Positions 26,639 to 36,159 of a DNA stretch of 64,000 nucleotides are shown piece after piece. The position numbers were made by a program, and so were the translations under genes. Under the pieces are notes generated by a model, which searched no databases, had not been told where the DNA came from, and saw only the letters and a program-made list of their open reading frames with translations. Source of the stretch: Gracilimonas tropica DSM 19535 (lineage in GTDB: Bacteria > Bacteroidota > Rhodothermia > Balneolales > Balneolaceae). The stretch is taken from contig NZ_AQXG01000003.1 in assembly GCF_000375425.1 (NCBI RefSeq), positions 360,854 through 424,853 of the forward strand, given 5' to 3'. The number at the start of each line of letters is the position of its first letter. Within the stretch, counting starts at the first letter, position 1.

Positions 26639-28990
26639 TTAGTTTACTTTTAACTGTTCATTTTTATTCCAAAGACCCCATCTCGCTCCGACATCTCCTT
26701 CGTGGCGAGCTTTCCAGGATTCGTCGAAGGAGGAAAAGTAAAACACTTCTACTTCCTCCTTTTCACTCCATTTCTTTAAGCGAATGAAATACTTCATCAT
26801 ATTTTCGATGGATGGTTCCGCTTGGTCCACGCTTTTTCCGTAAGTCGGCCAACCAGTTTCTGCGATGATGACTTTTTTACCCGCAGCTACTTCTTTAATG
26901 ACTTCATGCATCTTGGTCAAATACACCGAGGCATGGTCTGCATCATAGCCTTCCCAGAATGGATAGCAGTTCACAAGTATCACATCACAGGCTTCAATTA
27001 CTTTCGGGCTTTGGTGAAGTTGATAGTAAGTATCCACATAGCTCACCATCACTCCGGGCAGCGCCTCTTTCACCTGATTGATGTATGCCACAATCTCATC
27101 TTCACTTAATTCTTCGCGCAATAAACATTCGTTACCAACAGCAACGATATCAGCTTGACCGGCTTTAGCAACCTTGATCAAATTCTCGATTTCCGTTTCA
27201 TTCTCTTCCAGCTCATCATTAATCCAGGCGCCAACCAAGGTCTTTAATCCCATTTCTTTAGCCACTTCAGGAATAAGCTCATTGCCATCGGTACAAGAGA
27301 ACGAGCGGATCCATTTGGTATGCGGAGCCACTACTTTCATTCTTTTCTCTATTTGTGTTCTTGAGAGCTTATCACCCAAATTCTGACCTTCCAAATATGG
27401 ACTGAAACAAAGTCCATGAATACCGCTATTCAACGATTCTTTGAACTCTTTTCTCAATTTCTTGATGCTGAGATTGTTGATTTCGGCGTCGATGGCTTCT
27501 GCGTCGGGGTCGATAGAAATCATGGACAAAAGGCGGTCTTTTTGGTAGAAATAAGGTGCGGGAGCCGTTTCCTTTTCCGCTTTACGAGCATCCAGTATTT
27601 CGCGGACCTCATTCGCTTTTTCTTCGGTTACGTCATAGTCGCGCATCACCCAAAGAGCCACCAGAGTTCCAAACATGGGTAAAGCCGAAAAGAATAATCG
27701 CAGTCCAGTGATTGCTCCTTCAGGTTGAGTATCCAGGTTGCCATCAAATCCAACTACAGATAAAATGACACCGCTTAAACCACCTGCTATGGCAAAACCA
27801 AATTTCACCATGTACCAGTAGATGGCACCGAAAATTCCTTCTCTGCGTTTGCCATATTTGAGTTCATCCAGATCTATAACATCCGCCGTCATCGACATCA
27901 TCAAAACAAACAAACTTCCGATCCCGAAAGAGTGGAAAGGTAAGGCCAGCAGGAACATCCATGGTTTTCCGGGAACAAATAAGAACCACAGACTCGCATA
28001 CCCAATTAATGCAATTGTTTGGGCTATCATAAATGCATTCTTCTTACCCAATTTTTTGGACATTCGAGCGACAATGGGAATCACCAGAAAGGTGGTAACC
28101 AAGGCTCCGGCACTTCCAAAAAGTGGAGTCCAGATTCCCGCTTCACCGGCATCCCCGCTAAACAAGTACCAGACAATAATGAAGAACGAAAATCCTGCTA
28201 CGGTGTTAAATGCATTGAAAATGAAAAAAGTGGAAATACAGAGTTTTCGGAATGGAACGGATGTAAATGCTTCTTTAAATCCCCTTAGGATCTCTTTCAA
28301 GCTTCGACTCACATTTTGCAGGGTCAACGGCTCGTAATCCTCATTTACGGTAGATTTACTGGGAATGAAAATACCCGGAATCATCGCACATATGGCAAAA
28401 GTGATTCCTACCCAAATAGCCAGTTCTCGTGTAGCAACTTCTGCAGTTGGAAACCAAGCTGGATCATACATAATAACCCAAAACCACGGTGCAATCACCC
28501 AGGCCCACTGACCAATCCATTGAGCAATCGCCATAATTTCGGTTCGCTCATGAAAGTCGTCACTCATTTCGTAGCCGATAGCTACATAAGGCACGCTAAA
28601 AATGGTTAAGCCAATGTAGAAGGCGAACGACCAAAACAAGAAATAGCCAAAATTATAGTTGACCGAGTTTTCCCCATAAAGCTGCCACATGATGGTAAAA
28701 GCAATACCCATAATAACGGCACCGGTGATTACATACTGCCTTCTTCGCCCCCATTTTGAGCGGGTGTTATCCGAAATAAATCCCATAATAGGATCGGTAA
28801 CGGCATCCAGAATGCGCGGCAGAAAGTACACAATTCCCCACATCCAGCCGGGAAACCCGAGATTCTGCACCAGCACCACCATGAAGATCCCCAACGTAGC
28901 AGGAAACATCTGATTGGCCAACATACCCATCCCGAAGGCAATTTTATGCCGATAGGGCACTTTCTTTTTTAAAGCTTTAGGCTGCGACAT
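26639..28990 (-). CDS. GPH/MFS sugar permease fused to a cytosolic GH17 domain
   Basis: A 783-residue single frame. Residues about 1-460 form a 12-helix transporter of the glycoside-pentoside-hexuronide (GPH) type: MLANQMFPATLGIFMVVLVQ, the family-typical DAVTDPIMGFISDNTRSKWGRR between helices 2 and 3, and GKRREGIFGAIYWYMVKFGF later. A charged linker (about 460-505) leads to a complete GH17 domain (about 506-783) with acid/base Glu621 (VGNECLLRE) and nucleophile Glu711 (IIAETGWPTYG). GPH carriers have both ends in the cytosol, so the enzyme domain should hang on the inner face and cut oligosaccharide as it arrives. No stop or frameshift separates the two parts. Transport substrate (laminari-oligosaccharides) is inferred. 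Confidence 0.9.
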   Translation of the reverse strand: MSQPKALKKKVPYRHKIAFGMGMLANQMFPATLGIFMVVLVQNLGFPGWMWGIVYFLPRILDAVTDPIMGFISDNTRSKWGRRRQYVITGAVIMGIAFTIMWQLYGENSVNYNFGYFLFWSFAFYIGLTIFSVPYVAIGYEMSDDFHERTEIMAIAQWIGQWAWVIAPWFWVIMYDPAWFPTAEVATRELAIWVGITFAICAMIPGIFIPSKSTVNEDYEPLTLQNVSRSLKEILRGFKEAFTSVPFRKLCISTFFIFNAFNTVAGFSFFIIVWYLFSGDAGEAGIWTPLFGSAGALVTTFLVIPIVARMSKKLGKKNAFMIAQTIALIGYASLWFLFVPGKPWMFLLALPFHSFGIGSLFVLMMSMTADVIDLDELKYGKRREGIFGAIYWYMVKFGFAIAGGLSGVILSVVGFDGNLDTQPEGAITGLRLFFSALPMFGTLVALWVMRDYDVTEEKANEVREILDARKAEKETAPAPYFYQKDRLLSMISIDPDAEAIDAEINNLSIKKLRKEFKESLNSGIHGLCFSPYLEGQNLGDKLSRTQIEKRMKVVAPHTKWIRSFSCTDGNELIPEVAKEMGLKTLVGAWINDELEENETEIENLIKVAKAGQADIVAVGNECLLREELSEDEIVAYINQVKEALPGVMVSYVDTYYQLHQSPKVIEACDVILVNCYPFWEGYDADHASVYLTKMHEVIKEVAAGKKVIIAETGWPTYGKSVDQAEPSIENMMKYFIRLKKWSEKEEVEVFYFSSFDESWKARHEGDVGARWGLWNKNEQLKVN

Positions 28991-29008
28991 CTTTTTGTTT
29001 TTTTAGAT

Positions 29009-30514
29009 TTATGACGGATCACGAACAGGTATTACGACCGTTTGAATGGCTTTCCCTGCTATTTGGATGGGGACAGACTTATCTCCCAGCTTTAATTTGT
29101 ATTCCTTCGCTTGCGCTTCTTCATTCAGGAGCACCACTGCAATATTTCCGTCGGGATTTTGAACGGCTGTAAGCTGTAATCCCTCTTCGGTTTGACTGTG
29201 ACCAATTCTTACCGCACCGGGTCGAATCCACCGGCTAAAATGACTCATTGTGTAGTACAACGGGGTGAAGTACACTTCATCAGCTTCCTCATCCACAATA
29301 ACCGGAGCCACACACCAGTTTTGTGCCCAATTCGGTCCACCCTTTCGGTTCAGCACCATATTCCAGTCTACCCAGCCATCAACCCAATTGTTAAGCGTAC
29401 CGATGATATCCCGCGCATAGCGAAATACCGGCACATATTTGGGGTGAAGATGTTTGCGATCTTCAGGCGCCCAATCCCAGCCCCAGTCGGTGGCTTCTTT
29501 AGACCAATACCAGGCGTCATCCTTCCATGCTGGAATGTCCGCATCTATCGTAGCCTCGGTTTGAATTAGATGCTTTTTTGGAGCTTTTTTATGCGCATAC
29601 TGAAGTTCATCGGCAAAAATCTTGTACGTACTCGCATACCAGTGCACCGCCGTTCCATCGTAATATTGAGCGGCTTCTTCGTCGTCATACATCGCATCCA
29701 CCCACTCTATGAGCTCTTCGTGGCGATTTTGATCGTAACCTAAAAGAACAACATCCGCGTACCCATCCTGCTCCAATCGTGGACCCAGATGATTTTTTAC
29801 AAACTCGTTCTGTTCTTCCGGGGTGAAATGCATACTCTCCCAGTTGCTGTCGTTTCCAAGCGGCTCATTTTCCACTGTAATGCCCCAAATGTCGATGCCT
29901 TCTTCTTTGTAGGCAGTCAGATATTTTGAGAAAAACAGTGCCCAAGTATCGTAATATTCGGGAAGCAGCTTTCCGCCTTTCCAGTCGTTGTTGTTTTTCA
30001 TCCAGGGGGGCGAAGTCCATGGAGAGGACATAATCTTGAAGCCATCCTGAGAAATAGCCATCGCATCTTTGATCATCGGAATGATGTCATTCCGGTCTTC
30101 TTCAATCGAGAAGTGCTCAAGGTCGCGATCACCTGGAACCGGAGCATAGGAATAATTCCCCAGCGAAAAATCACTGGAGTTCATGTGCGTACGAGTGAGT
30201 GAATATCGCGCACCGGATTCCCCAAAATAGGCTTCAAGGATTTCCTTTCTGTTTTCTTCACTTAATTTATTCAACAAATACGCACTTGCCTCGGTAAAGG
30301 AACCGCCTATTCCGGTAATTTTCTGGAAGGTTTCCACCGGGTTGATGGTCACCTGAACTGGATTTTCAGCCTCGGAAAGCGCTTCTATTTGCGTCAATTT
30401 ATTTCCACTTTCGGAGGTTTCGTAGATCTCCACATCCAATGAATCCGAATTTGTGCAGCACGCCATAAAGACGATCATGATTAAAATAGTAAGTAGTTCT
30501 ATGTGCGGAATCAT
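29009..30514 (-). CDS. GH30-family lipoprotein, likely beta-1,6-glucanase
   Basis: A 501-residue enzyme with a hydrophobic signal ending in a lipobox-like FMACC near residue 20, so probably a lipoprotein. The GH30 core opens with ITGIGGSFTEASAYLLNKL and shows acid/base Glu217 in TVENEPLG and nucleophile Glu320 in LIQTEATI; the C-terminal beta-sandwich follows. GH30 includes beta-1,6-glucanases and glucosylceramidases; beside GH16 and GH17 genes, removal of the beta-1,6 branches of laminarin is most likely. It starts three bases after the 30518 stop, and the permease fusion follows after 18 bases. Confidence 0.87.
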   Translation of the reverse strand: MIPHIELLTILIMIVFMACCTNSDSLDVEIYETSESGNKLTQIEALSEAENPVQVTINPVETFQKITGIGGSFTEASAYLLNKLSEENRKEILEAYFGESGARYSLTRTHMNSSDFSLGNYSYAPVPGDRDLEHFSIEEDRNDIIPMIKDAMAISQDGFKIMSSPWTSPPWMKNNNDWKGGKLLPEYYDTWALFFSKYLTAYKEEGIDIWGITVENEPLGNDSNWESMHFTPEEQNEFVKNHLGPRLEQDGYADVVLLGYDQNRHEELIEWVDAMYDDEEAAQYYDGTAVHWYASTYKIFADELQYAHKKAPKKHLIQTEATIDADIPAWKDDAWYWSKEATDWGWDWAPEDRKHLHPKYVPVFRYARDIIGTLNNWVDGWVDWNMVLNRKGGPNWAQNWCVAPVIVDEEADEVYFTPLYYTMSHFSRWIRPGAVRIGHSQTEEGLQLTAVQNPDGNIAVVLLNEEAQAKEYKLKLGDKSVPIQIAGKAIQTVVIPVRDPS

Positions 30515-30517
30515 CGT

Positions 30518-31813
30518 CTATAGCTCCTGTTTTGACTGAATTTCTGTATCCGTTGGTGGTACTTTCACCGTTTCCATCAGTGCATCCAGGTCCCCGTTAA
30601 ATGTTTTGGTGATGGGTTTTCCATCTCTTGTCAGTCCGTCGAAAACTCCCGTATCTACTTCATCCCAAAGCATATATTTTGCCTCTGATTGCAGGTTGAT
30701 CAGCCCAAAATGATTTTCCGAGCCTTGTTGATTATCCGCATCTTTCCACTTCTCATCAAAGGCTTCGAAGTAGAACACAGACACGCCGTTCTCCTCCGAC
30801 CACTCCCTAATTAATTCATAGTAGCGGGCCGATTTAAACTCATCCGTCGCCCGAGAACCTTCATTACCGTAATAACCATTGGAAACGGTAGCCCAGCCGG
30901 TTTCCCCAATATGAACTTGCTTATCCACGCCCAGACTTTTCATATAATCCACCACGCTTTGGTATTGCGAAACCGAATATTCCAGTGATCGCTGCATGGC
31001 GGCTTCGATCTTTTCTTCATCGCTGAAATCGGTTTCATTTTCCCGAACACCCCAGAAATTGGGATTGTAATGCGTATCGTGCATGGGATAGGTGTGCATG
31101 GAAATGTAATCCACGGCCTGGATGAGTTTGTTCAAATCTTCTTTGTGATATTCACTTCCTCCTCCACCCCAGGATGCAAAATTGTCCGAGCTGGTGATCC
31201 ATAAAGTTTCAGAAAGTTCGCCTTGTTTTTTCAAATCCTGCAGATGATTCACCCACCGCAAAATAATTCCCGGCTCCACCCAATATTCGGTTTGCCAGTG
31301 CACCATAGCTTCATTCCCCACTGCAATCACTTTCACGATATCGGGATATTCTTTAGCTAAATTTGCAGCCCGCTCAATTTCCTTTGCGTTACGCGGACTG
31401 TCTTCATCCCGAATGCGTTCCGGTTCATCAGTCCAGGCATTTTTGGCATCAATCCACGCGCCCATCATCACATACATCTCGAATTCAGGATCTGCTTCTT
31501 TCATCTCCCGAATGGCTTGCAGCAATCTTGGGACGGCTTCTAAATACACGTTGTAGGTCCGCACAATCTTGATGCCCATCGCTGACAGAATTCGCATGTC
31601 TTCTTTTAGTTCCGGAATAGATGGGACGCTGTCGCGGGTAATTTCCCGGTATCCGCTGTATGATATTGCGGGATATTTAATAGGATCGGCCAGGATTTTT
31701 TCGGCCGTAATCGTCTGCTCATTCATAGGATTTCCGGCTCGATCACCACAGCCCACAAACAGCACGGAGGCTATCAGGATGGTATATATGAAAGGTTTGT
31801 GCATGGTGATCAA
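30518..31813 (-). CDS. GH17-family lipoprotein
   Basis: A 431-residue lipoprotein (signal TILIASVLFVGC, lipid-bearing Cys near residue 22; an alternative start is ATG 31804). The barrel carries acid/base Glu168 (VGNEAMVHW) and nucleophile Glu304 (HIGETGWATVSNG), both as in GH17. It shares SYSGYR and a GHW/WATxSNG pattern with the shorter enzyme at 24749 and an insertion relative to the other two GH17 copies. It is expected in the periplasm or at the outer membrane, acting on beta-1,3-glucan chains before import. It begins nine bases after the phosphorylase stop. Confidence 0.87.
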   Translation of the reverse strand: MITMHKPFIYTILIASVLFVGCGDRAGNPMNEQTITAEKILADPIKYPAISYSGYREITRDSVPSIPELKEDMRILSAMGIKIVRTYNVYLEAVPRLLQAIREMKEADPEFEMYVMMGAWIDAKNAWTDEPERIRDEDSPRNAKEIERAANLAKEYPDIVKVIAVGNEAMVHWQTEYWVEPGIILRWVNHLQDLKKQGELSETLWITSSDNFASWGGGGSEYHKEDLNKLIQAVDYISMHTYPMHDTHYNPNFWGVRENETDFSDEEKIEAAMQRSLEYSVSQYQSVVDYMKSLGVDKQVHIGETGWATVSNGYYGNEGSRATDEFKSARYYELIREWSEENGVSVFYFEAFDEKWKDADNQQGSENHFGLINLQSEAKYMLWDEVDTGVFDGLTRDGKPITKTFNGDLDALMETVKVPPTDTEIQSKQEL

Positions 31814-31822
31814 GGTTTTGAG

Positions 31823-34800
31823 TTATAGGAGATGTTCCGGTTTTAGCGATACTGTAATTTGTTTGATGTGGCCGCTCCGCTTGAAGATTTGTTGGGATAT
31901 CTCTTTGTCGAGTTTTGTATGCTGAAATTTTCCGGTTGAACCGTCGCTCATTTCAACTTCCAGTGCGTCGGAATCAGAAATACGATAGACCACCGGCACC
32001 TGACAATAGGTAAATGCAAGCGCTTGTTCGGGGACTTCAATTCGATAATTTTCCTGCTGTATTGAGATCAGTTCTACATCACGGGTTTCCTTCGTGAATT
32101 CCTCTTTTTTCAGCAGAAATGGATTGAATTCCACTTGTCCGGCTTCCACACGAATGCCCAATTCCCCGATTCTGGCAATGATATCTTCCTTCACCTGACC
32201 GGTCATTCCGGGCTGCTGAGCTCCCTTGTGATTCGGTGTATGCGAATATGGATCCGTTGGGAAAGCACCATACACATCCGGTGATTTATGGATACCAATT
32301 CCTTCACCGATCTCTTCGAAATGGCGGGCTAATTTTTGTTGAACCGATTTATCGGCATTGCTGCGATAGGCTTCTTCACAAACCTCATACACCGCGAGAT
32401 ACAGCTTCGAAACCATGTGCCAGTAGATAGAGCCCAATCCTTCATACGCAAAAAATGTCCCCGAACGACCCGTAAATGCTTTGTGATTGAAAACCTCTTC
32501 AAAGATCTGTAAGATCAGTTTTTCTTCTTTTTTAGCCAGATCAGCGTACTGGGTTGTGCTTAATTCGTTGAGTGCTTCTTTCAAATCCCGGGCATTTTTG
32601 AAATTTCCGCTGAAATGATAGCCACCGTTCACATCCTTCTGGATAATTTGACGATGTCCGTTTTCCAGCAACTGCGGCAAAAGTTCAGATTGCTCTACCA
32701 ATTTTTTGGGGATGTTATTCCGCTCCAAAAACCCAGGTAATTCCTTATTTGGATACAGGATATAGCTCTGCTGATCTTTGCGATAAAGCGAACTTTGGCG
32801 AAGGGCATCCAGCATCTTCACTGATTCTTCCGGCGTTAAATATCCGGAGCTTAAAGCGGCAACCTGACCTTCCAGCATTTCCTGGAGGTACGAAATGGAA
32901 ATCCCATCTTCCTCAAAACTCATGATGTTATAGGCGTGATAAAGCTCGTCGTCCCGTTTGTTTGCTTCAATGGAATGCTCCAGGTAATCGAGTGCCGTGG
33001 AAATGAAATCAGCAATATCGCTGATTGAAATCGTTGTTCTCTCCCCGGAAAACCCGTTTTCGTAGATTTTATTTCTAAACGTACTTCCGGCTTTTCCAAG
33101 AGCTTCGGTGATCGCCTCACGATCTTGGTTGCCGATGCTTCCATCCAGCAGATCCGAATGATCGCTGAGTACAGTGTGAATTCCCTCAAAAAACGTCTTC
33201 ATTTCTACGGAAACAGATACCTCATCCTGCTCAACATGGTCCATAAGCGGCTCAAAAAACTTCAGAAATCTGCGCAGGTAATACAGCGTCACCATAGACA
33301 CGCCATTCCCGACCAGTGCGTTGTTGGCATCGTTCCATTCGGGGCGTTGCGTGTTCATCCAAATTCCGGCTTCAGGAATGAAATTCGACACTTTAGCCAG
33401 CACCGTTGCCAGCGTTTTTTCCATAAAATTGACGCGGTGAATATCGTCTTTTTGGCTACCTCTCAAAGCGCCATCGGCTCCCAATTTTTCAACTTTATCG
33501 CGAATTTCGGCATCGGCCACATCATCAAATTCGATGGTATCTTTGGGATCGTTGGCAATGTCTTCGTAGCCCTTAATTCGGTACGGAACGTTGGCATATA
33601 CGAACACTTCTTTATCAAAAAGTTGGGTAAGTGCTTCCGGCTCGTGCGACTGATAAAACTCCAGGAACTTGAGCAGGTAAATGATCTGATGATCACCCCA
33701 GTATCCGATGTACGACCACGGATCATCCGCATCGGCAATTTCCCAGTCAAAGCCGTCTTTAGTCACACGGTATGGGTTGTATCCATCAAAAGTAGAAGCA
33801 TTCAGAAACTTGAAGATCATTCCTTCAATAAACTTGGGATAGGAATGCGCCAGTGCTTCCCAATTCTGGAAAATATCGCGCCAGTTGCCTTCATAATCCA
33901 GAATTTTGGAACCGTCTACTTCATTGTGGGTGTTGATGGAAAATATATTCCATGGCCGACTTGGATCTCCATGGCGACGACTGAATTTTAGCGGCAAATA
34001 TTCTTTTCCAAGCCTGAGTAAATCCGGATCATCGGATTCCGCTAATTTTTTATTCAACGTGAATTTGTCGAAAGTTTCTTCCAGTCCGCTAATGAACGAA
34101 CCGTTTTTCTCCACCACCACTTTGCTGGCGTTTTTCAGGTACGCAACAAAATCCCCTTTCTCAATTCGGTAGTTATGATCAAAAGTCCCGCCGCGCATAA
34201 TATTGAACAGCGTATTCGAGAAATGGCGGGCATTTTTAAGCTGATCCGAACTTCGCTGAATGCCATCGGCACCGGCTACCAGCTGCTTCAGCTTTTCGGT
34301 GCCCCGCTCGATGTCGTCCTCAACTTTAGCCTCCAGATTCTTGTCTTCTTTCAGGGCTTTATTCAACTCAATCACGTTGGCGTGATTCTGATTTACGTTT
34401 GCCGCCATCATCCATTTTTGGGTTGAACCGGATGAAAGCTCCAGGTCAGAAACTAAAAAGTAGGCCCCTTTTTCGGCTTTGATGTCTTCTTCCTGCTCAA
34501 GCGGTTCCTGTTTTCTGAACCGATTTAACTGAAGCGAAGAAAGTAAATAGGTTGGATTTTGGAGTCCTTTGGACCACGCCACGTTTGCTTTCAGAGCTTC
34601 ACTTGGCTCCGCTTTATCTACGATGATAGCGCTGAGGGCATATATTCCCAATCCAGTTTCGGAAACCAGTTCGCTGCGTTTGTAGGCATCTACCAGGTTG
34701 CTGGAGCGATTTTGGAGATCGCTGCTTACGCCGTACGGCATAATGTTTTGCATCCCATCCAGCACGCGAACTTTTCGGTTTTCATCCGAATGGTTAGTCA

Positions 34801-35236
34801 GCTCGGACTTCCGCACAAAACCATACAAATTGCTGGAATTCCACTGGTATCTAAAGGTTAGCCCGAGATCGTGGTTGATCTCTTCAAATAAGATCTTATT
34901 GCCATGCCAGCTTTTGTACACGTTTCGGCTGGTTTTAAAGCGAAATTCACCCCGTTCTGAAAATGGTTCCCAAACCAGTGTTTTCCCATTTAGCTGAACT
35001 TGAAAAATGGTTTTACTGCCCGTGGTGTGCGCCAGTTCTGTGATCTTGTCATCCGTGTAATAGGGAAAAAGTGCGTACTCGGCATTTTTTCTTCCTGCAG
35101 TAAGTCCGCCATTGCTTGAGATAAACATCCAATGATTGGAATCACTGACTACGCTCATAAAAAATGGACGTTGCTTGTCAGAGTCAGATATTTTGAACCA
35201 GGTTTCGCCTTTAATTTCTTGAACAGTGATAGACAC
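31823..35236 (-). CDS. Beta-1,3-glucan phosphorylase, GH149/GH161 type
   Basis: A 1137-residue protein with no signal peptide. The size and order (N-terminal beta-sandwich about 1-290, helical linker, then an (alpha/alpha)6-barrel) fit the large GH94-related phosphorylases. Visible barrel motifs are YEGNWRDIFQNWEALAHSYP, DPWSYIGYWGDHQIIYLLKF and MNTQRPEWNDANNALVG, where Asp636 is at the general-acid position of the family. GH149 and GH161 enzymes split beta-1,3-oligoglucans with phosphate, giving glucose 1-phosphate. The locus context strongly favours this substrate over cellobiose (GH94). Which of the two families it belongs to needs a database comparison. It sits between the GH16 and GH17 lipoprotein genes. 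Confidence 0.8.
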   Translation of the reverse strand: MSITVQEIKGETWFKISDSDKQRPFFMSVVSDSNHWMFISSNGGLTAGRKNAEYALFPYYTDDKITELAHTTGSKTIFQVQLNGKTLVWEPFSERGEFRFKTSRNVYKSWHGNKILFEEINHDLGLTFRYQWNSSNLYGFVRKSELTNHSDENRKVRVLDGMQNIMPYGVSSDLQNRSSNLVDAYKRSELVSETGLGIYALSAIIVDKAEPSEALKANVAWSKGLQNPTYLLSSLQLNRFRKQEPLEQEEDIKAEKGAYFLVSDLELSSGSTQKWMMAANVNQNHANVIELNKALKEDKNLEAKVEDDIERGTEKLKQLVAGADGIQRSSDQLKNARHFSNTLFNIMRGGTFDHNYRIEKGDFVAYLKNASKVVVEKNGSFISGLEETFDKFTLNKKLAESDDPDLLRLGKEYLPLKFSRRHGDPSRPWNIFSINTHNEVDGSKILDYEGNWRDIFQNWEALAHSYPKFIEGMIFKFLNASTFDGYNPYRVTKDGFDWEIADADDPWSYIGYWGDHQIIYLLKFLEFYQSHEPEALTQLFDKEVFVYANVPYRIKGYEDIANDPKDTIEFDDVADAEIRDKVEKLGADGALRGSQKDDIHRVNFMEKTLATVLAKVSNFIPEAGIWMNTQRPEWNDANNALVGNGVSMVTLYYLRRFLKFFEPLMDHVEQDEVSVSVEMKTFFEGIHTVLSDHSDLLDGSIGNQDREAITEALGKAGSTFRNKIYENGFSGERTTISISDIADFISTALDYLEHSIEANKRDDELYHAYNIMSFEEDGISISYLQEMLEGQVAALSSGYLTPEESVKMLDALRQSSLYRKDQQSYILYPNKELPGFLERNNIPKKLVEQSELLPQLLENGHRQIIQKDVNGGYHFSGNFKNARDLKEALNELSTTQYADLAKKEEKLILQIFEEVFNHKAFTGRSGTFFAYEGLGSIYWHMVSKLYLAVYEVCEEAYRSNADKSVQQKLARHFEEIGEGIGIHKSPDVYGAFPTDPYSHTPNHKGAQQPGMTGQVKEDIIARIGELGIRVEAGQVEFNPFLLKKEEFTKETRDVELISIQQENYRIEVPEQALAFTYCQVPVVYRISDSDALEVEMSDGSTGKFQHTKLDKEISQQIFKRSGHIKQITVSLKPEHLL

Positions 35237-35287
35237 GCTATATTCTATTATTTAATTAATTTTTTTGATTTACTTCTTGAAGAGTTC

Positions 35288-36115
35288 TTACTGTTTATAG
35301 ACTCTTATATAATCCACTAACATGGTTTGTGGAAATCGGGTTGAGCTGTTTGGCGGGCCGACAAAGGATCCTCCCACAGCCACGTTCAAAATGATGTAGA
35401 AAGAGTTATCATTGAATACCCACTCACCATTTACATCTTCAGGAGTGATCTCGTTGTAGAGCACATCATCCACATAATATTTGATGGAATTCGGCTCCCA
35501 CTCTATCGCAAATACATGAAACTCCGTATCAAATCGTCCGGTGGTGAGTTCATACCGGTCGGTGACCGCATTTCCAGCAGAATAGCCCGGTCCGTGCACG
35601 CTTCCGTTAATCACCGTGGGCTCCTGTCCGCGATATTCCATGATGTCGATCTCCCCGATTTGTGGCCAGCTTACCGTTCCATCGGAATCATCTCCCAGCA
35701 GCCAGAATGCAGGCCAAATTCCTTGTCCCCACGGCAGTTGAATTCGGGCTTCAAATCGACCGTAGGTGGTTTGGAATAGATCGCGCGTCAGGATTCGGGC
35801 TGAAGTGTAGTTAGAGTTTTGGAAGGATTCATTCCGTGCTGTGATCTCCAGCATTCCGTCTCGAATCTCCACATTTTCGGGGCGATCCGTATAATACTGA
35901 AGTTCATTATTTCCCCAGCCGGGCTGGCCGAAGATCTCCTCTCCGGTTCCGATATCGAAGGTCCAGTTTTCGGAATTGACGCTTCCATCAGCATCGAATT
36001 CATCTTGCCAGACGATTTCAGTGTAGGTTTCTTCGGGTTCATTGCTTTCGCAGCCCGTAATGATGAATGCAATAACTGCAAATGGAAATAATGATACTCT
36101 ATTTAAAAATGTCAT
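35288..36115 (-). CDS. GH16 laminarinase lipoprotein
   Basis: A 275-residue endo-beta-1,3-glucanase of the GH16 family. The signal peptide ends in the lipobox FIITGC (Cys about 22), so it is anchored to a membrane, probably the outer one. The concanavalin-like sandwich shows WGNNELQYYT, GRFEARIQLPWGQGIWPAFW and the catalytic GEIDIMEYRG with nucleophile Glu155, assisting Asp157 and acid/base Glu160. This motif with the Met bulge is typical of laminarinases and lichenases. It has no type IX sorting domain. It is the main candidate for initial chain cutting. Confidence 0.93.
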   Translation of the reverse strand: MTFLNRVSLFPFAVIAFIITGCESNEPEETYTEIVWQDEFDADGSVNSENWTFDIGTGEEIFGQPGWGNNELQYYTDRPENVEIRDGMLEITARNESFQNSNYTSARILTRDLFQTTYGRFEARIQLPWGQGIWPAFWLLGDDSDGTVSWPQIGEIDIMEYRGQEPTVINGSVHGPGYSAGNAVTDRYELTTGRFDTEFHVFAIEWEPNSIKYYVDDVLYNEITPEDVNGEWVFNDNSFYIILNVAVGGSFVGPPNSSTRFPQTMLVDYIRVYKQ

Positions 36116-36159
36116 GTACAGAATCCTAATTTTGACTGACTGATTTTCTGCTTTAATGT

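Noticed and set aside
33125-33991. A 288-residue plus-strand open frame
   Set aside because: It lies wholly inside the phosphorylase gene on the other strand, has no domain and no ribosome site, and its composition is that of an antisense shadow.
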